Below, in pieces: positions 44,454 through 57,900 of a stretch of DNA of 64,000 nucleotides. Every line of letters begins with the position of its first letter. Within the stretch, counting starts at the first letter, position 1. The translations under genes and the position numbers were made by a program. Source of the stretch: Corella eumyota (lineage: Eukaryota > Chordata > Ascidiacea > Phlebobranchia > Corellidae); NCBI GenBank assembly GCA_963082875.1, contig OY720102.1, positions 6,758,001 to 6,822,000 on the forward strand. Reading direction: 5' to 3'. The notes beneath the pieces are model-generated. The model saw only the letters and a list, made by a program, of their open reading frames with translations. It was not told the DNA's origin and did no database searches.

Positions 44454-47400
44454 TTAGCAACGCCTCAAGTTGCAATTGTGTAGATTTTGAGGCTTCTTCA
44501 TTGGGTTGCACATCGACTTGGCGAGAAGTCGGCCTGTGCGCGTCTTGCAGACGACGATTCTGTTTTTAACGCCAACGCCACAAGATTTTGAGCAGGAGCC
44601 CCATTGGCCGACAACCCAGATGGGTCTGTCGTCCCTGTAGTGTGTTACACGGTTTACGATAGCAGGAGCGTTTGAGCTTTTTCTGAAGGTGGGTGGGATT
44701 GTTGGGCATTCTGAAACAATACAAGGCAAGCGGTGGAGAGGTTTAGAAGCTTGGTCGCATCTACAAAAAGAAATAAATGACATTTAAAATTGTGTTCCAG
44801 CCAAATCGTAACAGTAAACTTTTTTATTTATAAGTTGTTTGAAAGTTTAACTAAATATTATCGGATCGCAGAGGTGAACATGTAATTTGTTGTGATCAAA
44901 ATATAGCCGTATGACGTGATGTGAACGACACCATTGTCCGTGGGCCCTGTTTACGCCTTTGAAAGTACACCTTACATGCGTCACTCTCTAATTTTCGGTG
45001 TAATTAACCGCTCGCTTTTATTACGTAGCCGATAAAAACATTAACATGTCGGAAAAACCGCTAAGTATTTTGAAGTGGCCGGTCGTGATAATGAGTACTC
45101 TGGCCAGGCGTAATTGGCCATTTCTCATGCATTAACAAATAAGACTTCGGTTAAAGCTGATTATAATTAATTTAAGGAGGGCCACAGGTCTGAGAAACTG
45201 AGATAAAACGCTTGATATCAAGTTGTTTTGCCACCCTTTTCTCGTATTCGCCGACAAGTGGATTAAACTTGTTTGTATCGCTCGTTCTGCTAAGCTGTGA
45301 AGTTTTGACCATGCGGTTAATCAGCTATAATAAAAGTGGACGGCCCATATGCCTAGCCTACTAATCTAGGCCGATTAAAACATCAGCACTTGAGAGAAAC
45401 AATATGTCAGATGTGTCATGAGCTAATCTTTGTAGCGAACAACATCGAGAAAAACATAAACATCGGAGTGTCGAATTATCTTGCGAAGTAATGTTTCACT
45501 AAATTTAGCCCTGCCCCTTTCGATTGTTTAGTGTAGATCAAAGAGCGCGTGATCTTATACAAAATTCATAATTTACGGCTATTGTCCGGCACGTATCAAT
45601 ATAGGGCAAGTAAATATGGCTAAGTCTTAATAAATATACTCATGCCAATGCAGTATAAGATATGATTAATGTATTTTCAATTAAGCTGTTTTAAAATCCT
45701 TTGAATTATTGGCTAACGCCCCTTAAACTATCGTATTAAGGTAATAGAATGGGATTACTGTTTCTCGTTACTACTGGTGGCCGTGTTGTGTATTCTCAGA
45801 TGACATGTAACTACACGATTGGCTACAAGCCAAAAAATATCAAGTGGCAAGTTTTGCTTGTACGCAACTTTCGTTCGCATAAAGAAAACTGAGCACTTGC
45901 GGTTATGTCGCCGTGTACCTACAAGCAGGTAAGTTGATCTCGAAAACAAGCAGCGCGACCCGTTGGTTCTGACAGGCTCAATGTAGTTCGCACGCCTTGT
46001 TCGATAACTTAGGCTGAAAACGAAATTAGCCGTGATCCAAAGCAGCTTATTTTCAAGCGTATGCAATTTCATTGGGTTCGGTTCAAGGAGGTGCGAAACG
46101 CTAACGCAGTTCGGTGGTGAGTAATTACAACCTAATAACGCAAAGGTGTCCTGGTGATAGGGCAGGGCGATTAAGCCAAAGCCAAAATTGTGCCATACGA
46201 CCAAGGACTTCCTACGCATATGGCAATCACGCGATCTATTAAACGAACTACCCGGCAATTAGTCATGTAGCTTGGTCTTTATGGTTGTAAAATTATTAAG
46301 TTTTCTCAGAAGTAAGTATATGCTGCATCATTATCGCATAATACGTCAATTAAGTGGCTAATACCTATCTCCGATACGATGTAGTTTTTAAAAATGTAAA
46401 CAGCATCTTAGTTTGAACTTACCCATTTGCGTGTCGTTTTCCGTTCTTGCAAGTCACTGGTCGCTTTTTCATTCCGGGACCGCACTTTTTATTGTTGTAC
46501 ACCTTGCATTTGCGCCATCTTCCCACGACCCAACGGTCCTCTCTCGCGTGGGATTTTCTGGGCTCGGCTAACATTCGATTGACCACCAAAGTGCTGCGGT
46601 CAGGCATCGTTCTCGTGATCTAAATACAATGAAGAGAAAGTATTAGATTTCGTCTTTACCTTAAGCACATATACACCGCAAACTTTATATAATTATCCAC
46701 ATTAAAGCACTTGATACTTTCTCATATCGATTTCGTATTTACCTTGCCCTTTCTGGAGTGTGACTTCGGTTTCTTTTGGATAAAATAATGATATCTGATG
46801 TTAGGTGAAAGGATTTTCGAACCTGAGAGTCCGAGGCTGAGAACTTGTAGTGTTATCTTTTGTTTTAGTGGCATGGCGGCTTCGATGGTTTCGACTGAAA
46901 CGCCGACTCCGCTGTATTGTATAACAGTGCCTGAAACAAACACAAGTATCCAAATTAAAATCTTATCTCTTAAGCTATAGTAGTCACTTATAATCCTTAG
47001 TATGTATACAGGCATTTAAATATATTTAAAATGTGACACTTACCGTTGATTTCCATATCTTTCTTGATTGTGGAAAGAGTCAGAGCACCATTGAGGATGT
47101 AGTGTCCCTGTGCGTCCTGAAGAGCGAGGTAGTTGCCGTCGTGAATCTTCCTGTTTACTCCTTTTTGTGTAACCTTTATTGAAGCTGCGCCAACTGGGAA
47201 GACGACGACGTCATTGTAGCCATATGTTCGCTTGTTGTATTTTCCTAAGATAAAAAACAAATCGATTAAAAACAATTTTAAATATAAGTATAGCTACGTT
47301 ATAACATATTGTATTGGGTATAGCATTGGGCGTGTTTTTGATGTAACGATATCTATTTCCTGTTGTTCTAGATTGGTTTTGCCGTTACCATTCAAAATCC

Positions 47401-50400
47401 GGGCCATATGTATTGAGATATGTTACGAACAATCTGTATGGCTGTTCTGGTGGGGTTACGCAACTTGGTTTTATTACAAACTATTTGAATCCGGGCGGCG
47501 GAAATAATTGTTTTAAAACATCCGAAACAACTTTAAAATTGGAGAGAGATAATGCGGCTGTAGCGTCAGTTTCCAAAAACGTAAAGTTACCGAATCTTTT
47601 TATAAAAAAAACGAATCACGTCTAAAAATAGACGGTCAGGTGCAAAACAGAGTTATTTTGAAAAGGTCCTGGCGACTATATTGCTTTAGGAAACCTTACA
47701 CCGCCACACCGTATAATTTAGGGTCTTCTTTTCAGCGATTAGACCCAGGATTTTAGGGATTTTAACCAGCCAAGCATAATAAGGTATAACCCTATCAAGT
47801 TTGCTCGTTAAAGGCAGGGTTGGGTTTAAAGGGGTATTAGTGGGCGCCTTGCTTTCATGCGAGGATACTGTGTTGTTTTCGTGCACAAATTAACCCCGAT
47901 TTCCGCTTATGTAAGGCTTTGCCTTTGGTGTTGTTAGCAGGAATTTCATATAAATTGCTTTGTTTTTCGGGATTAAAATTTCGGGAGAAACTCTCACACT
48001 TTCAACAACAAAATATCTGATAATAAGCCTTACTTAGCACATATCTAAACACCCGGTATTTGGTTTCTGTTTTCGAATAATTAAAAATGTTAAAAAACAC
48101 AGTTTAAATTCCTAACTAAGTAAAACCTACTCGGTACTCGAAAAATCAGCAGCAGAAAGTTTTACCGAAAATTCGAGTAAGTGCTGCTGGTTCGCATATC
48201 TTATCTAAACACTTCTTACAAAGCCCTAAAAATCGCATTGCTGCAATGCATAGGCTTTTTCAAAAGGTCGCTTTTGTACGCATTGCTACCCGATAGCAGA
48301 ATTTTCGCTTGCTAGTTTGAGTTACTGCGTGTAATGAGCCTTCCAATCGCCTTATATAGGGCTTGGCACATAAACGCTCGCGTCAGAGCTGCTTTCACTC
48401 GGTTATGTTAGACACCATAGTCGTGAGAATCAACTTAGTCACACTCAATTGTTGTACTAACCTTTGACGCGTCTGCATCGCGAGTTGTCGCCTTTGCAGA
48501 TCCCGCATTTGTTGTATTTAGCTTTGGAACCTAGAATTCCGTCGCACCCGGCTTGCTGGCATTGCCCGTGCACACAAACGTCAGTAGTATCCGGGCCGCA
48601 TCTGGAAAACAATGAAAGTTTAATTAACATGACTGGTCCTAAATTATAAACTGCAATAACGAGTAAACAAAAGGGTGCTTACCTAGTTCCGTCTATCACT
48701 CGATCAGCAAAGGTAATGTATGCTCCAGTTTGTACTGATTGACAAATGAGCTTGCATCGGTCTCGAACGTGAACGTCAGCATATTTTGGCATCCAGGTCG
48801 AGGCCTCGCTAACCCCGAGAAGTGGAAACCTCTGCCCGTCATAAACCGCACACTGTTCGCTTCTGAAGTCTCTTGCCTCTTGTCCGTTAACACGTGGGCA
48901 AGCCTGGGAGTTGCAGCTTTCGAAGTGTTGTCGAGAACCGATGCAGAATTTACCTCCGTGTCTAGGCGCCGGGCTATTACACTGACGGCTTGATTCTCTG
49001 ATGCCACCGCCACATGACCTAGAACAATGGAAACAGTCGTGTTGAAAACAAATAAACTCCCTTTGTTTACCGGGTATACGTTATCGAGTAGTCATAATAG
49101 AAAGATTAGATTATAGCTACTGTAGCTAAGCACGATTGCAACCATGAATCACATGTTTTTGTTTTTTTGGCACATCAAACGGACAGTAAACTTCCCGACA
49201 AAAAGTGATAGTTACCTTGAACAGGACCCGTAAGCGCTCCATGGTCCCCATCGTCCGTGCACTGGTGTTTTCTGTGGCATTTTGGGAATGCATTTGCCTT
49301 GAATACAGTGCATGCTTGAGGCACAAGGCGAGCCATCAGCTCTTGGAAAACTCCTAGTGTGACATTGGTTGGATCGACTGTAAAATTAAAAACAAAAAAA
49401 TTAGTGATATTGTTATAGCCTTTTGTATTAAGCAAAGGTGCTATGTTATAGGACTAAGGTTGCTATGTAAAAGGTTTAGATCCTAACTTACGTTCCACTC
49501 GGCAACTTGCACCACAACTTTCCACACTCCTTCATGTAAGGACATTCCACGGCACCCTTGCCGAACGACATCTCGCATTGTGCATTGACGTCATACATTA
49601 CGCCGGGAAGGTCACGTGGATAAACCTAAACAAAATAAATCGATGGTAAACTAGTCGGATTGGAATTTTGGACTGCTTTTTTACAGGTAATAATTAACCG
49701 GTTTTATGATTTCTGACGTACGGTTCGCGTGTCCGTGAAGCTATAAATTTGCTAATAAAATAAGCCGATTGTAAAATTTTCGATTAAGAACCGAATGATA
49801 CTGGAGTTAGGTCACGCACTTCATTTTATAGGTCGTTGTATAATAATTCGTTGTTCGTCAATGCTTATAATGTTGGTGGTACACGACTAATCTGACCTTA
49901 TTTATATCTCGATCTATTCGCGAAAAATACTCTTTCCGCTTGTCGGAGTATCAAAATAAACAGAATCTGCGGCTTACGGGACTGCAATGTCCCGAGGTCT
50001 CGTATCAATCTCAAATCTTGACACGGCAATCGCGCGCTACGCTTTCTAAGCGAGGGCTTAACAATGCAACCCTTTGTGTCGCGGTAGCTTCGGAATTGCG
50101 CATTAAAGACAGGGCGATAAAACAAAAAGGTGCTATGTTGTGTTAAGCTTTGCTCTGCATCGTAATCAAACTATGCGGTCTCAAAACAACTGGAGCCTAT
50201 AATCAGATCGCTTACCGCGACGAGATATTGCATGATGTAATTGTTTAAGATCGACATTTCGCTTGTGACTTGGTGTTGTGACAACGTTATCATGTAAACT
50301 ATAGCAATGATTACTCCCTGGCTTCCAAGAATCGATCAGTCAATAGACGGCCATCCTATCCTTATCGTTGAACCATTCGCGTTAATGCTACTTAAGACTA

Positions 50401-53400
50401 GATTAATGTACCTCCCTATCAACTTGTGCTGCAGCGACTATCAAAATATTGTATATCACAAAGAAGCGGCAATCTTACCTTAGGCTGTTGCGGTCTGTCT
50501 CTTAAACATTCTCCCCTTCCGTCTTGCAAGAAGTCGATGACAGCCTGCTTTGAGCACAAACTCCATGGCTGCTCGCTGTCAACGCGATCCATTGTAGAGC
50601 TCATAACATGGGAGTCTGGGTCCACGTTGCCGAAGTTTAATCGACAAAGACGGTCACTGTCGTGAAACATATTTAAAACATGGCCAACCTGAAATAGAAG
50701 GTTTGTTAAACCAACATGGCCTTGTATGTAAGCAAAGCTATCCAAGGATAAACCAATATGTGTGTATGAGTATGTTATTTACCTCGTGGGCTACTGTATA
50801 GGAAGAAGACAAACCATCGTTTTCTATGATGGCACAGCTATGTCTTGAAGAGCACATCGTTCCGACCTCGGCCATGCCTGCAAAAAAGACTCGGTTTAAT
50901 TGCAAAGTCAACAAGACGATCGGCAAAGTCCTAAAATCAAGCTTAGGAAGTGACTCACCGCTGCAACCTAAACATTAAACCTGGGCCGCGCGTAATTTAT
51001 ATAAATAAAGCAATTTCTAATTGGACCTGATTTAAACAAACTTCGGCTTAGCGGCCCACTTGAAAGCAGGTCTACAGTCAAGTCGGAACTAAACAATGCC
51101 CGGACTTGTATGCCTAGAAATAAAAAGCGGAGCCCGCTTGGTTGTTTGGTTAGGCCTCGACTGGCTTACGCTCAATTTGCGGCAAATTTGCGAGCTGCAT
51201 GAGCGCGTCTGTAAGCCCTTAGAGCGGCCCCTTCAAATGCTCGTAATTATTTCATCAAATAACAACTTTTCCCATTATTTGACCGAAATCGGCTTGATAT
51301 TTGTTTGGAAAATAAAAATAACGAAATCCGCTATTTTTAGATTTTTGTTGATAAACTCTGCCCCGCCGCCGAATCGGATATTTATTTCAAAAACCCAAGC
51401 CGTGCAGTTACAGTTATCCCCGTGCAGCAAAAAAGGCTTCTGAGTGATCCCGTAATAATAAAGTTAATTTACTGCGGATCCGGTAACCTAAACCACACGC
51501 TACAATTACCGGGTTTTAATAACATTTCTTGCCGGTAAACGCCAGCGCACAGCGGCCAGCGTGACATAATGCCTTAAAAAAGCAACTGATGCCACTTTTG
51601 GCAAGCCTATTATTTGGCGCTGAAAAAAACTATTTCCGCTACGCAGGCGTTTGTAACTAGCAATTTTTAAAAGGTAAACTGCTGTATAATCGGGCCTAAG
51701 TGACAGTTAGGTGTGTGGGTGTCATTGCTATGAATACTCTTCCGTAAACTGGTTAAGAACACTAAACCGCAAATCATCGTGCATTCCATATTACGTAATG
51801 CTAAAAATAGCTGCACAAGGTCGATAGTTTACTACGACAGCTATCAAATGATACAAATTAAATTGTGACAGGGTTATCATATAAGGCAAGTTCTATCTTA
51901 CGATCTTGTTTATACATTGCAATCGCCCTTTTTGTGATATCGGGCCTTTAAACTTAGGTCGTTGCGGCAATCATATTACCTTACATGTTCGGACCCGATT
52001 CTTAAGCAGATAAACAAATCGTGTAACGCATCACGGAAAATAATATTTTAATTTGGTTTTCGTAGAGGCGAAATGTGCTCTTACGTAACGCGCCCGTTTT
52101 AGAGCCGATTTAATTGAAGGCGCTTTAAGTAAAGTTTAGTCGCAACTGTATAACCGTTCGAGCACTCTTTGTGTCTACTCGAATGCCGTAATGACCTGGA
52201 TCAAACGATTCAATTTCGAGTGTCGGCCCTCGATCAATTCCGTTTTTATTGTTTCAAAATCGGATGGATTGACCTTGTGTATATAGTTTCCGTCTGTTGT
52301 GGTGATATTGCCCCAAAACTGACGCATACAATTAAAGTAAAGTTTAGAAGCAAGGGTGCTCACTTTAAACGCTTTCTTAATTAAAGGGTAACTGTTTCCG
52401 ATTTTGAACCAAAATAGGACAACCAAGAGCCTAATAGCGAGCTATAAACGCTTACGCAACGAAGCCATCAAAGACACTTTGCGTTGAAAAGGCTGCCCAC
52501 CTGGTTTCGTAATGTCTTTAATTCGTACGACTCTTGTTTTGAAACGCCCTAACAAGAAAATCGTTTGGCGGAAATTAAAATTATCGACGATGAGCGCTCG
52601 ACAATGGCGGCATCAAAGCGTTAGTGACCTTTGTGTAAACGAACAACACAATAAAACGACAACAGGGGCCAAATTATCGCCAGCTGGTTTTTTACGTCGC
52701 TTTGCGTCCGCGATTTGATTATAGAGGATCCCATACAAAACAAGCTGTTTTTTACCCAACCTACGTTAGCAGGATCAATATACGACCTGGCATATTGTAG
52801 CGGCCCTAAATAGGGTCGGTTAAGCAGACGGATACGTATGACTCATCGGTATTTTAACTGTAGAATCTTAGAAGGCCTAACTGCATAATGGGACCATTGT
52901 TTGCGGCGACCAGTTAATTTATTACTTAACTTTGAGGCATGTACTCGATTCTTGCCTACGCGTGACATTATATAATCCCTAAATGAATATTCAAAACAGC
53001 GATTGGACATAAGATACAGTTACTGTAATCGAAATAACAGTGTGTAAAGTCAGCGTCGCGAAATGCAATAAAAACAAATATGTCGCCAACTTGATAACAT
53101 AGCGACTCTTAATAATCGCACGATTAACTCTCTTGAGATTAAGGTGTTGATCTGCTAGCGACATTGCGCCGTCGATCCCTTTCAACAAGCTTTAAGTCAA
53201 TCACGAGTAAAGGTCAAGCAAGCTCTGTGCATGGAATTTTTCCCAAGCAGCAAATAGTTTACATCAAAGCGCAACGTTAAACCGTGCATGTAATCATAGC
53301 AAACAAAAGCTCCGACTCGAACAGATAGTAACCAATAGCTTAGGCCTGCATGATGTGTAAGTTACACTAAGCTTTTACACTCTTCTTTGATCACAAGCCC

Positions 53401-54933
53401 GTGAAAACGAAATTCAATTTTTAACCCCTACAAGAACGTGAGCCCCTCAGCACCGACGTTTAGGCTAAGTCGCCTAGGTTAATGATGCCCTGAGTTTTGC
53501 TTAGGGTTTTCTTACACGAGTGCATGTTTCAAGATTACAATTGGGGCATGCAAGCTCTTGAATTCGAGTTACACCCTAGCCTACAAGATCCCAGAACTGA
53601 TTAGCATTTTAACTTACCTAAGGTATCGCAGGAATCTCCACAGAGGTCTCGCTTGGTCAGAAGTATGGCAAGATCAAAATGTTCCGGGTCGGAATCGTCC
53701 GGGGTGTTCAATGTTTTCTGCCATAAGCAGAACTCGCGAAGAGTGTGTTGGGCGTTGGACGAGATGGTGGGTCCATCGGACTCGTTCTCGATGATCAAAA
53801 TCTAAAAATAGAATTACTCGCGTTATCAACAATAATTAAACATTGCACAAAACAAACACAGCATTGTTTAAACATTACCAACCTTTACAACGCTGAGAGA
53901 GATGGCGCTGCCCAAACTGGGATGAGAAAAGACTCGATTAGCAACCATCATGATGCTAAGAATGTAATGCTCAAGATCGTCGCCGTGTTCTCGGGCCATG
54001 GAAGCATCTGCGACGACCATGGTTTCGATGTAGTGTTGGTGGGACGAAAAGTCTCGCTTCGCGCGCGATTTTACGATTTCTTGCTCACTTTGCATCTCGA
54101 ATTCGATGACGTTTTGTTCGGCGTTGGATGTGGATGTGGCTCGCTTTGACCTGGATGCCTTATCTGCAACCTAAAAAGAGATAAAAGCGTTTAAATACTT
54201 TGTAGGGATTTTCATATAAAAGCAGGCTTTTATAAATAAATATACTTACAGCTCTTGCCATCTGCTCGAGTGGACTTTGGATGAAAGTCTGTTCGTACTT
54301 TCTCATGTGTCTTCGGTCTTTTACTCCACAGGATGAACCGTGAGAGTGGGAGCTCTTGCCTGCAACGCTTCTTCTTTGAATCCTGTGTTCTTTGTTGACA
54401 GAGTCAGATCTTGCGTCGACGGGCGAGATGAAGTAGTGCTCTTCTTCGGTGTAAATAGATCCTGTAAGGGCGCCGCAGATGCTGAGCGCTACTTGAGAGT
54501 TGGGTTTCCCGATCACATGACCTTTGTAAAAACATTGACGCAAGGAAGATTGTTGTGTCGACTCCATGTTATCAATAGTTTTGTTGTTCCAAGTAAAAGT
54601 TGTTGTAAACGAAGGAGCAATGAGGTGTTCATCCGGGGTCAGCCTTACCATTAAGTCCTCCCCGAACGCTGGGATCTTGTAGACGGGACTGGAAAACTCA
54701 GCCTCGTCCTGCGAGGCGCCCTCCACTGATCTTCTTCTTCTAAAGTGTCCGGATACAACGTTGCTCTTAAGATCCTCCGTCATCCTCAAAGGAGTCACGA
54801 CGTCGATTTCCATAATACTTCTTCCTTCTCTTTTCAAAAGAGCATCTTCTTTGTTCATTTTAACGTCAACTCGAAGAGGTTTTAAGGGGCACACGGTTCC
54901 AATAAATAAAAATATAATAGCGTAGGAAAACAT
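44454..54933 (-). CDS. adamts: ADAMTS metalloprotease (ADAMTS1/4/5/8/15 type)
   Basis: Thirteen exons: 54250-54933, 53883-54170, 53618-53801, 50783-50877, 50479-50688, 49492-49625, 49216-49377, 48683-49018, 48462-48601, 47044-47244, 46743-46930, 46423-46619, 44454-44760; 3126 bp, 1041 aa. Signal peptide ([17 protein letters not shown]); propeptide with Cys-switch SCGVKD (Cys202) and furin sites RSKR (235-238) and RAKR (264-267); metalloprotease with [12 protein letters not shown] (His416, Glu417, His420, His426) and Met-turn Met446; disintegrin-like ([15 protein letters not shown]); thrombospondin repeat ([19 protein letters not shown]); Cys-rich; spacer; two more thrombospondin repeats, ending NLRRC. 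This order, with two C-terminal repeats, is that of human ADAMTS1, and [13 protein letters not shown] is typical of that clade, which cleaves proteoglycans in the matrix. The catalytic site is split by an intron after Glu417. It appears intact. The intron at 50878-53617 is the longest. Confidence 0.94.
45755..46258 (-). other. Long open frame inside an ADAMTS intron
   Basis: A 167-codon minus-strand frame with ATG ([17 protein letters not shown]...) inside the intron 44761-46422, same strand as the host gene. No recognised domain, no signal peptide, no conserved splice signals at its edges. It ends on TAA just past [10 protein letters not shown]. Probably chance in the less A/T-rich DNA of this locus. 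Confidence 0.15.
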
Positions 54934-57900
54934 ATTTTTTGTTAAATAAATGAAGTAGAAATTAAATAAGAAAAGTTTCTTGCAGAGAGTTAGTTTCTTG
55001 ACATAAATATCGTCTTGCAGTTTGCTTAATATAACATCAACAATTGTTCAGCTTGTGATTTTAGACAAATACCCTATTATGTCGCTTTATCTGCAAAACA
55101 AATAAATCATGTTATCCTTCTATTCACAACAAAACTCTTAACTAAGTATATTAATTGCTTTCAATTTGAACTTAAAAAAACGTGCCGACCTTATAGCCTT
55201 TTAAGTATAACAACACAACTCAATTACAGCGGAGCTACTTTAAACTTCAGCCAAATATCCAATTTTCACGCCTAGCTATCGCAGCAAGCTATTTTAAGAA
55301 ACCTCCAATATAAACACGCGGGCAACGCTTTCCGCTCTCTGAATAACCAAACTGCGGTTTAACCTTGGATGAAGCGTTGTCAGCACGAGCTTAGCTGGCA
55401 AATCTGTAGATAATTCGTTGTTCGCGAGCCTGCGAGTCTGGCAAATCTGCCTTGAATGCTTCCCGTTTCGGCAATACACTTCGCCGCTACGCCGCTAATT
55501 CGGCGAATCGCGGGGATAATTCGTAAAAACCGTTTCAAATCGTGTCATTCGAGCTGGCCCGCCCTGTACTTAACAACTAATAAATTGATAATTGCCGCCT
55601 TTGTCGGTCCCTTCGAAACTAACGAGCGAGCGATAATGGCCGGACAAACAGCTTGCTCGAAAACACTTACGATTAGTTTTGCGCGGCGCACAACTTTCGA
55701 AAACGTTTGAAAACAAATCGGTTTTTGTCGCGTCTTCGGCGGGGCGGAGTAATCGAACCAAAGACATTACCAACTTTCAATTAAAACTCACTTAAAAAAT
55801 CAAACTGTGACACGGGCGTCGACGCCTTATTTCCAATTCCCTATTTTTAGGGGCGTATCAATTTCAAAGCCACCCGCCGATCGACCGAAGTTGTTATATA
55901 AAAGCAGTTGTCTTGTGGGTCCCTCTTTTGTTTTCCGACAAATCGGAGACGATTTGTTTTCAGGCCAACTCTGTCTGTTGTTTGCGGTCCCGATATTCAC
56001 TTTCAAGCCAAGCGCTGTTTGTGTTTAATCCGGCTCTGATTTAAGCGTTGCGGGTGCCGGGCTGCTTAGACCGCCTTTTTACTGTATCATTAGCCTGCAA
56101 ACAAAACCTACACGGGCCACCAGTGAAGTCGACGGACGCTAAGCGATGTGGAAAGTATCAACAGGCCATTGTAGCCACCTCTGCGAATCACAACAACTTT
56201 ATTTTGACTTCCGAACTCGGATTTCAAAAATTAATAGCCTGTCACTTGACACTAGTACTTTCTCAATGGCGCGAACACCTGTAAAGTATGCTGGCGCGGT
56301 CCTAAGCGATTAGTAATTAGTTGAAATTGCTTTCGCAAACAATGGCTCAGACCATGTCGCCTATGCTGGCTTGGAACACAATCCCTGTTTAAAACAATAG
56401 GCTCGCATAATTGTCTGGTTATATCTAAACGCTGCATTGTCTGGCCGGGGCTCGCAACTTGAGACCCTTACATGAGTAATACATGAAACTCGAAGCTACG
56501 AGTCCTGAGAATAGATTGTCAATTAGTCAAAAACAATTTCCAAACCCTACCAAGCGCTGGCAACAATAGCCGCCCGTACGCACTTCCGAATCCCTTTAAT
56601 AGTTTGTCAAATTTTGATTAACTTCTATACTAAGAGATGTTGACTGTGCTGCCCATTGTTCAGGAATAAAGGCTTCGCGCAAATGTCGGCCGCCTTTAAC
56701 GAGCAATAATGAACATTACGTAGTCCGTAAAAAAGTGAGAGAAAAAAGGAGCGCAAGGTGGGAGAGCGCTGCGGTATCTGCCAAGAAATCGAATGTTTGT
56801 ACTAAAGCGGAAGAAGCGAGCTCAAAATCCGCTGTAAGTTAGCTTGGGCCTACTTGCTTGTTTGTTTGCCATATAAACAAAGCGAGATACAGGCCAATCT
56901 GTACGACGATCGCCGCCAGGCATTCGCTCGGCAAGAACGTACGAACTGCTCAAAACGACAAAATTTACCGCCAATGATTCCTATTTGATCACGTGAACAG
57001 CGTTGAAAAGTATATCCGAATTCGTTGAACACAAATTTAATAACTCCCAACGATAACAGAAATGTAAGTACGTCGTTACCGAAATGTTAGAGCCGGCTTC
57101 GCCAGGTTTATGGTCTAAACTTAGAGGTGACGTAACCCCGGGTGTGTTTAGGCTTTTTTGCCGGCTCGACCGCGAAAATCGCGAAAAAAAGAGAATTTTT
57201 ATCGTTTGCTTAATCTCGAAAGCTTTCCGCTGCTGAATGCCAACGCCGCTAAGACCTTGTGTATAAACATACCAACTTAAAAGCCGCGCAAAATGTGCCC
57301 AGCCTGCAAATTTTGTCGCTACGCGGCTTCAATAATTCTAAAATTTAAAAATATTTTTTTCGATTTAAAATTTAACAATATATTTTCATTTCGCGTCAGG
57401 GCAAATTAAACGCAAGTCGAAAGCCATTAATGGAGACGATGTTCTGTCCTTAAAGCCACAATTCCCAGCGGTCCCGGCCTTGCCCTTAATTTAATCGAAC
57501 TTGACTCTTGATGTCTATCTTAATTCGAATTTTAGAGCGTACGCTAACCCCAACCATAGCTTGCTAAGAAAAGCATAACCTTATATTTGCACGCGCGACC
57601 TCGACTTCTAACTGTTGTAATATTGATATATTTAATATTAAATTCATTGCCTCAACTAAGGTCAATGCGCTTTTAACAGCGAAACGAATTCGCGAAAAGC
57701 AAATATTGGCTTTCAGTCTGAGCGACTGCACTGACTTGAAAACTTCAAATTTAGAACAGTCCCCCCTTGAAGTTTTTAAAATATCGCGACATGCACAACC
57801 ACGTAATTATGAAAGAACAATCGTGCCCATTGTTTCAAGGGCGCATCTTTAAAACTTCTCAAATCGGGCGTAACGGCAATAGGCTTAGCACCCCACCATA

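Noticed and set aside
44348-44570. Plus-strand frame antisense to the last ADAMTS exon and its 3' flank
   Set aside because: Its right half is simply the reverse of a conserved thrombospondin-repeat exon; the left half has no ATG and no recognisable family.
54340-54654. Plus-strand frame of 104 codons
   Set aside because: Shadow of the ADAMTS propeptide exon on the other strand.
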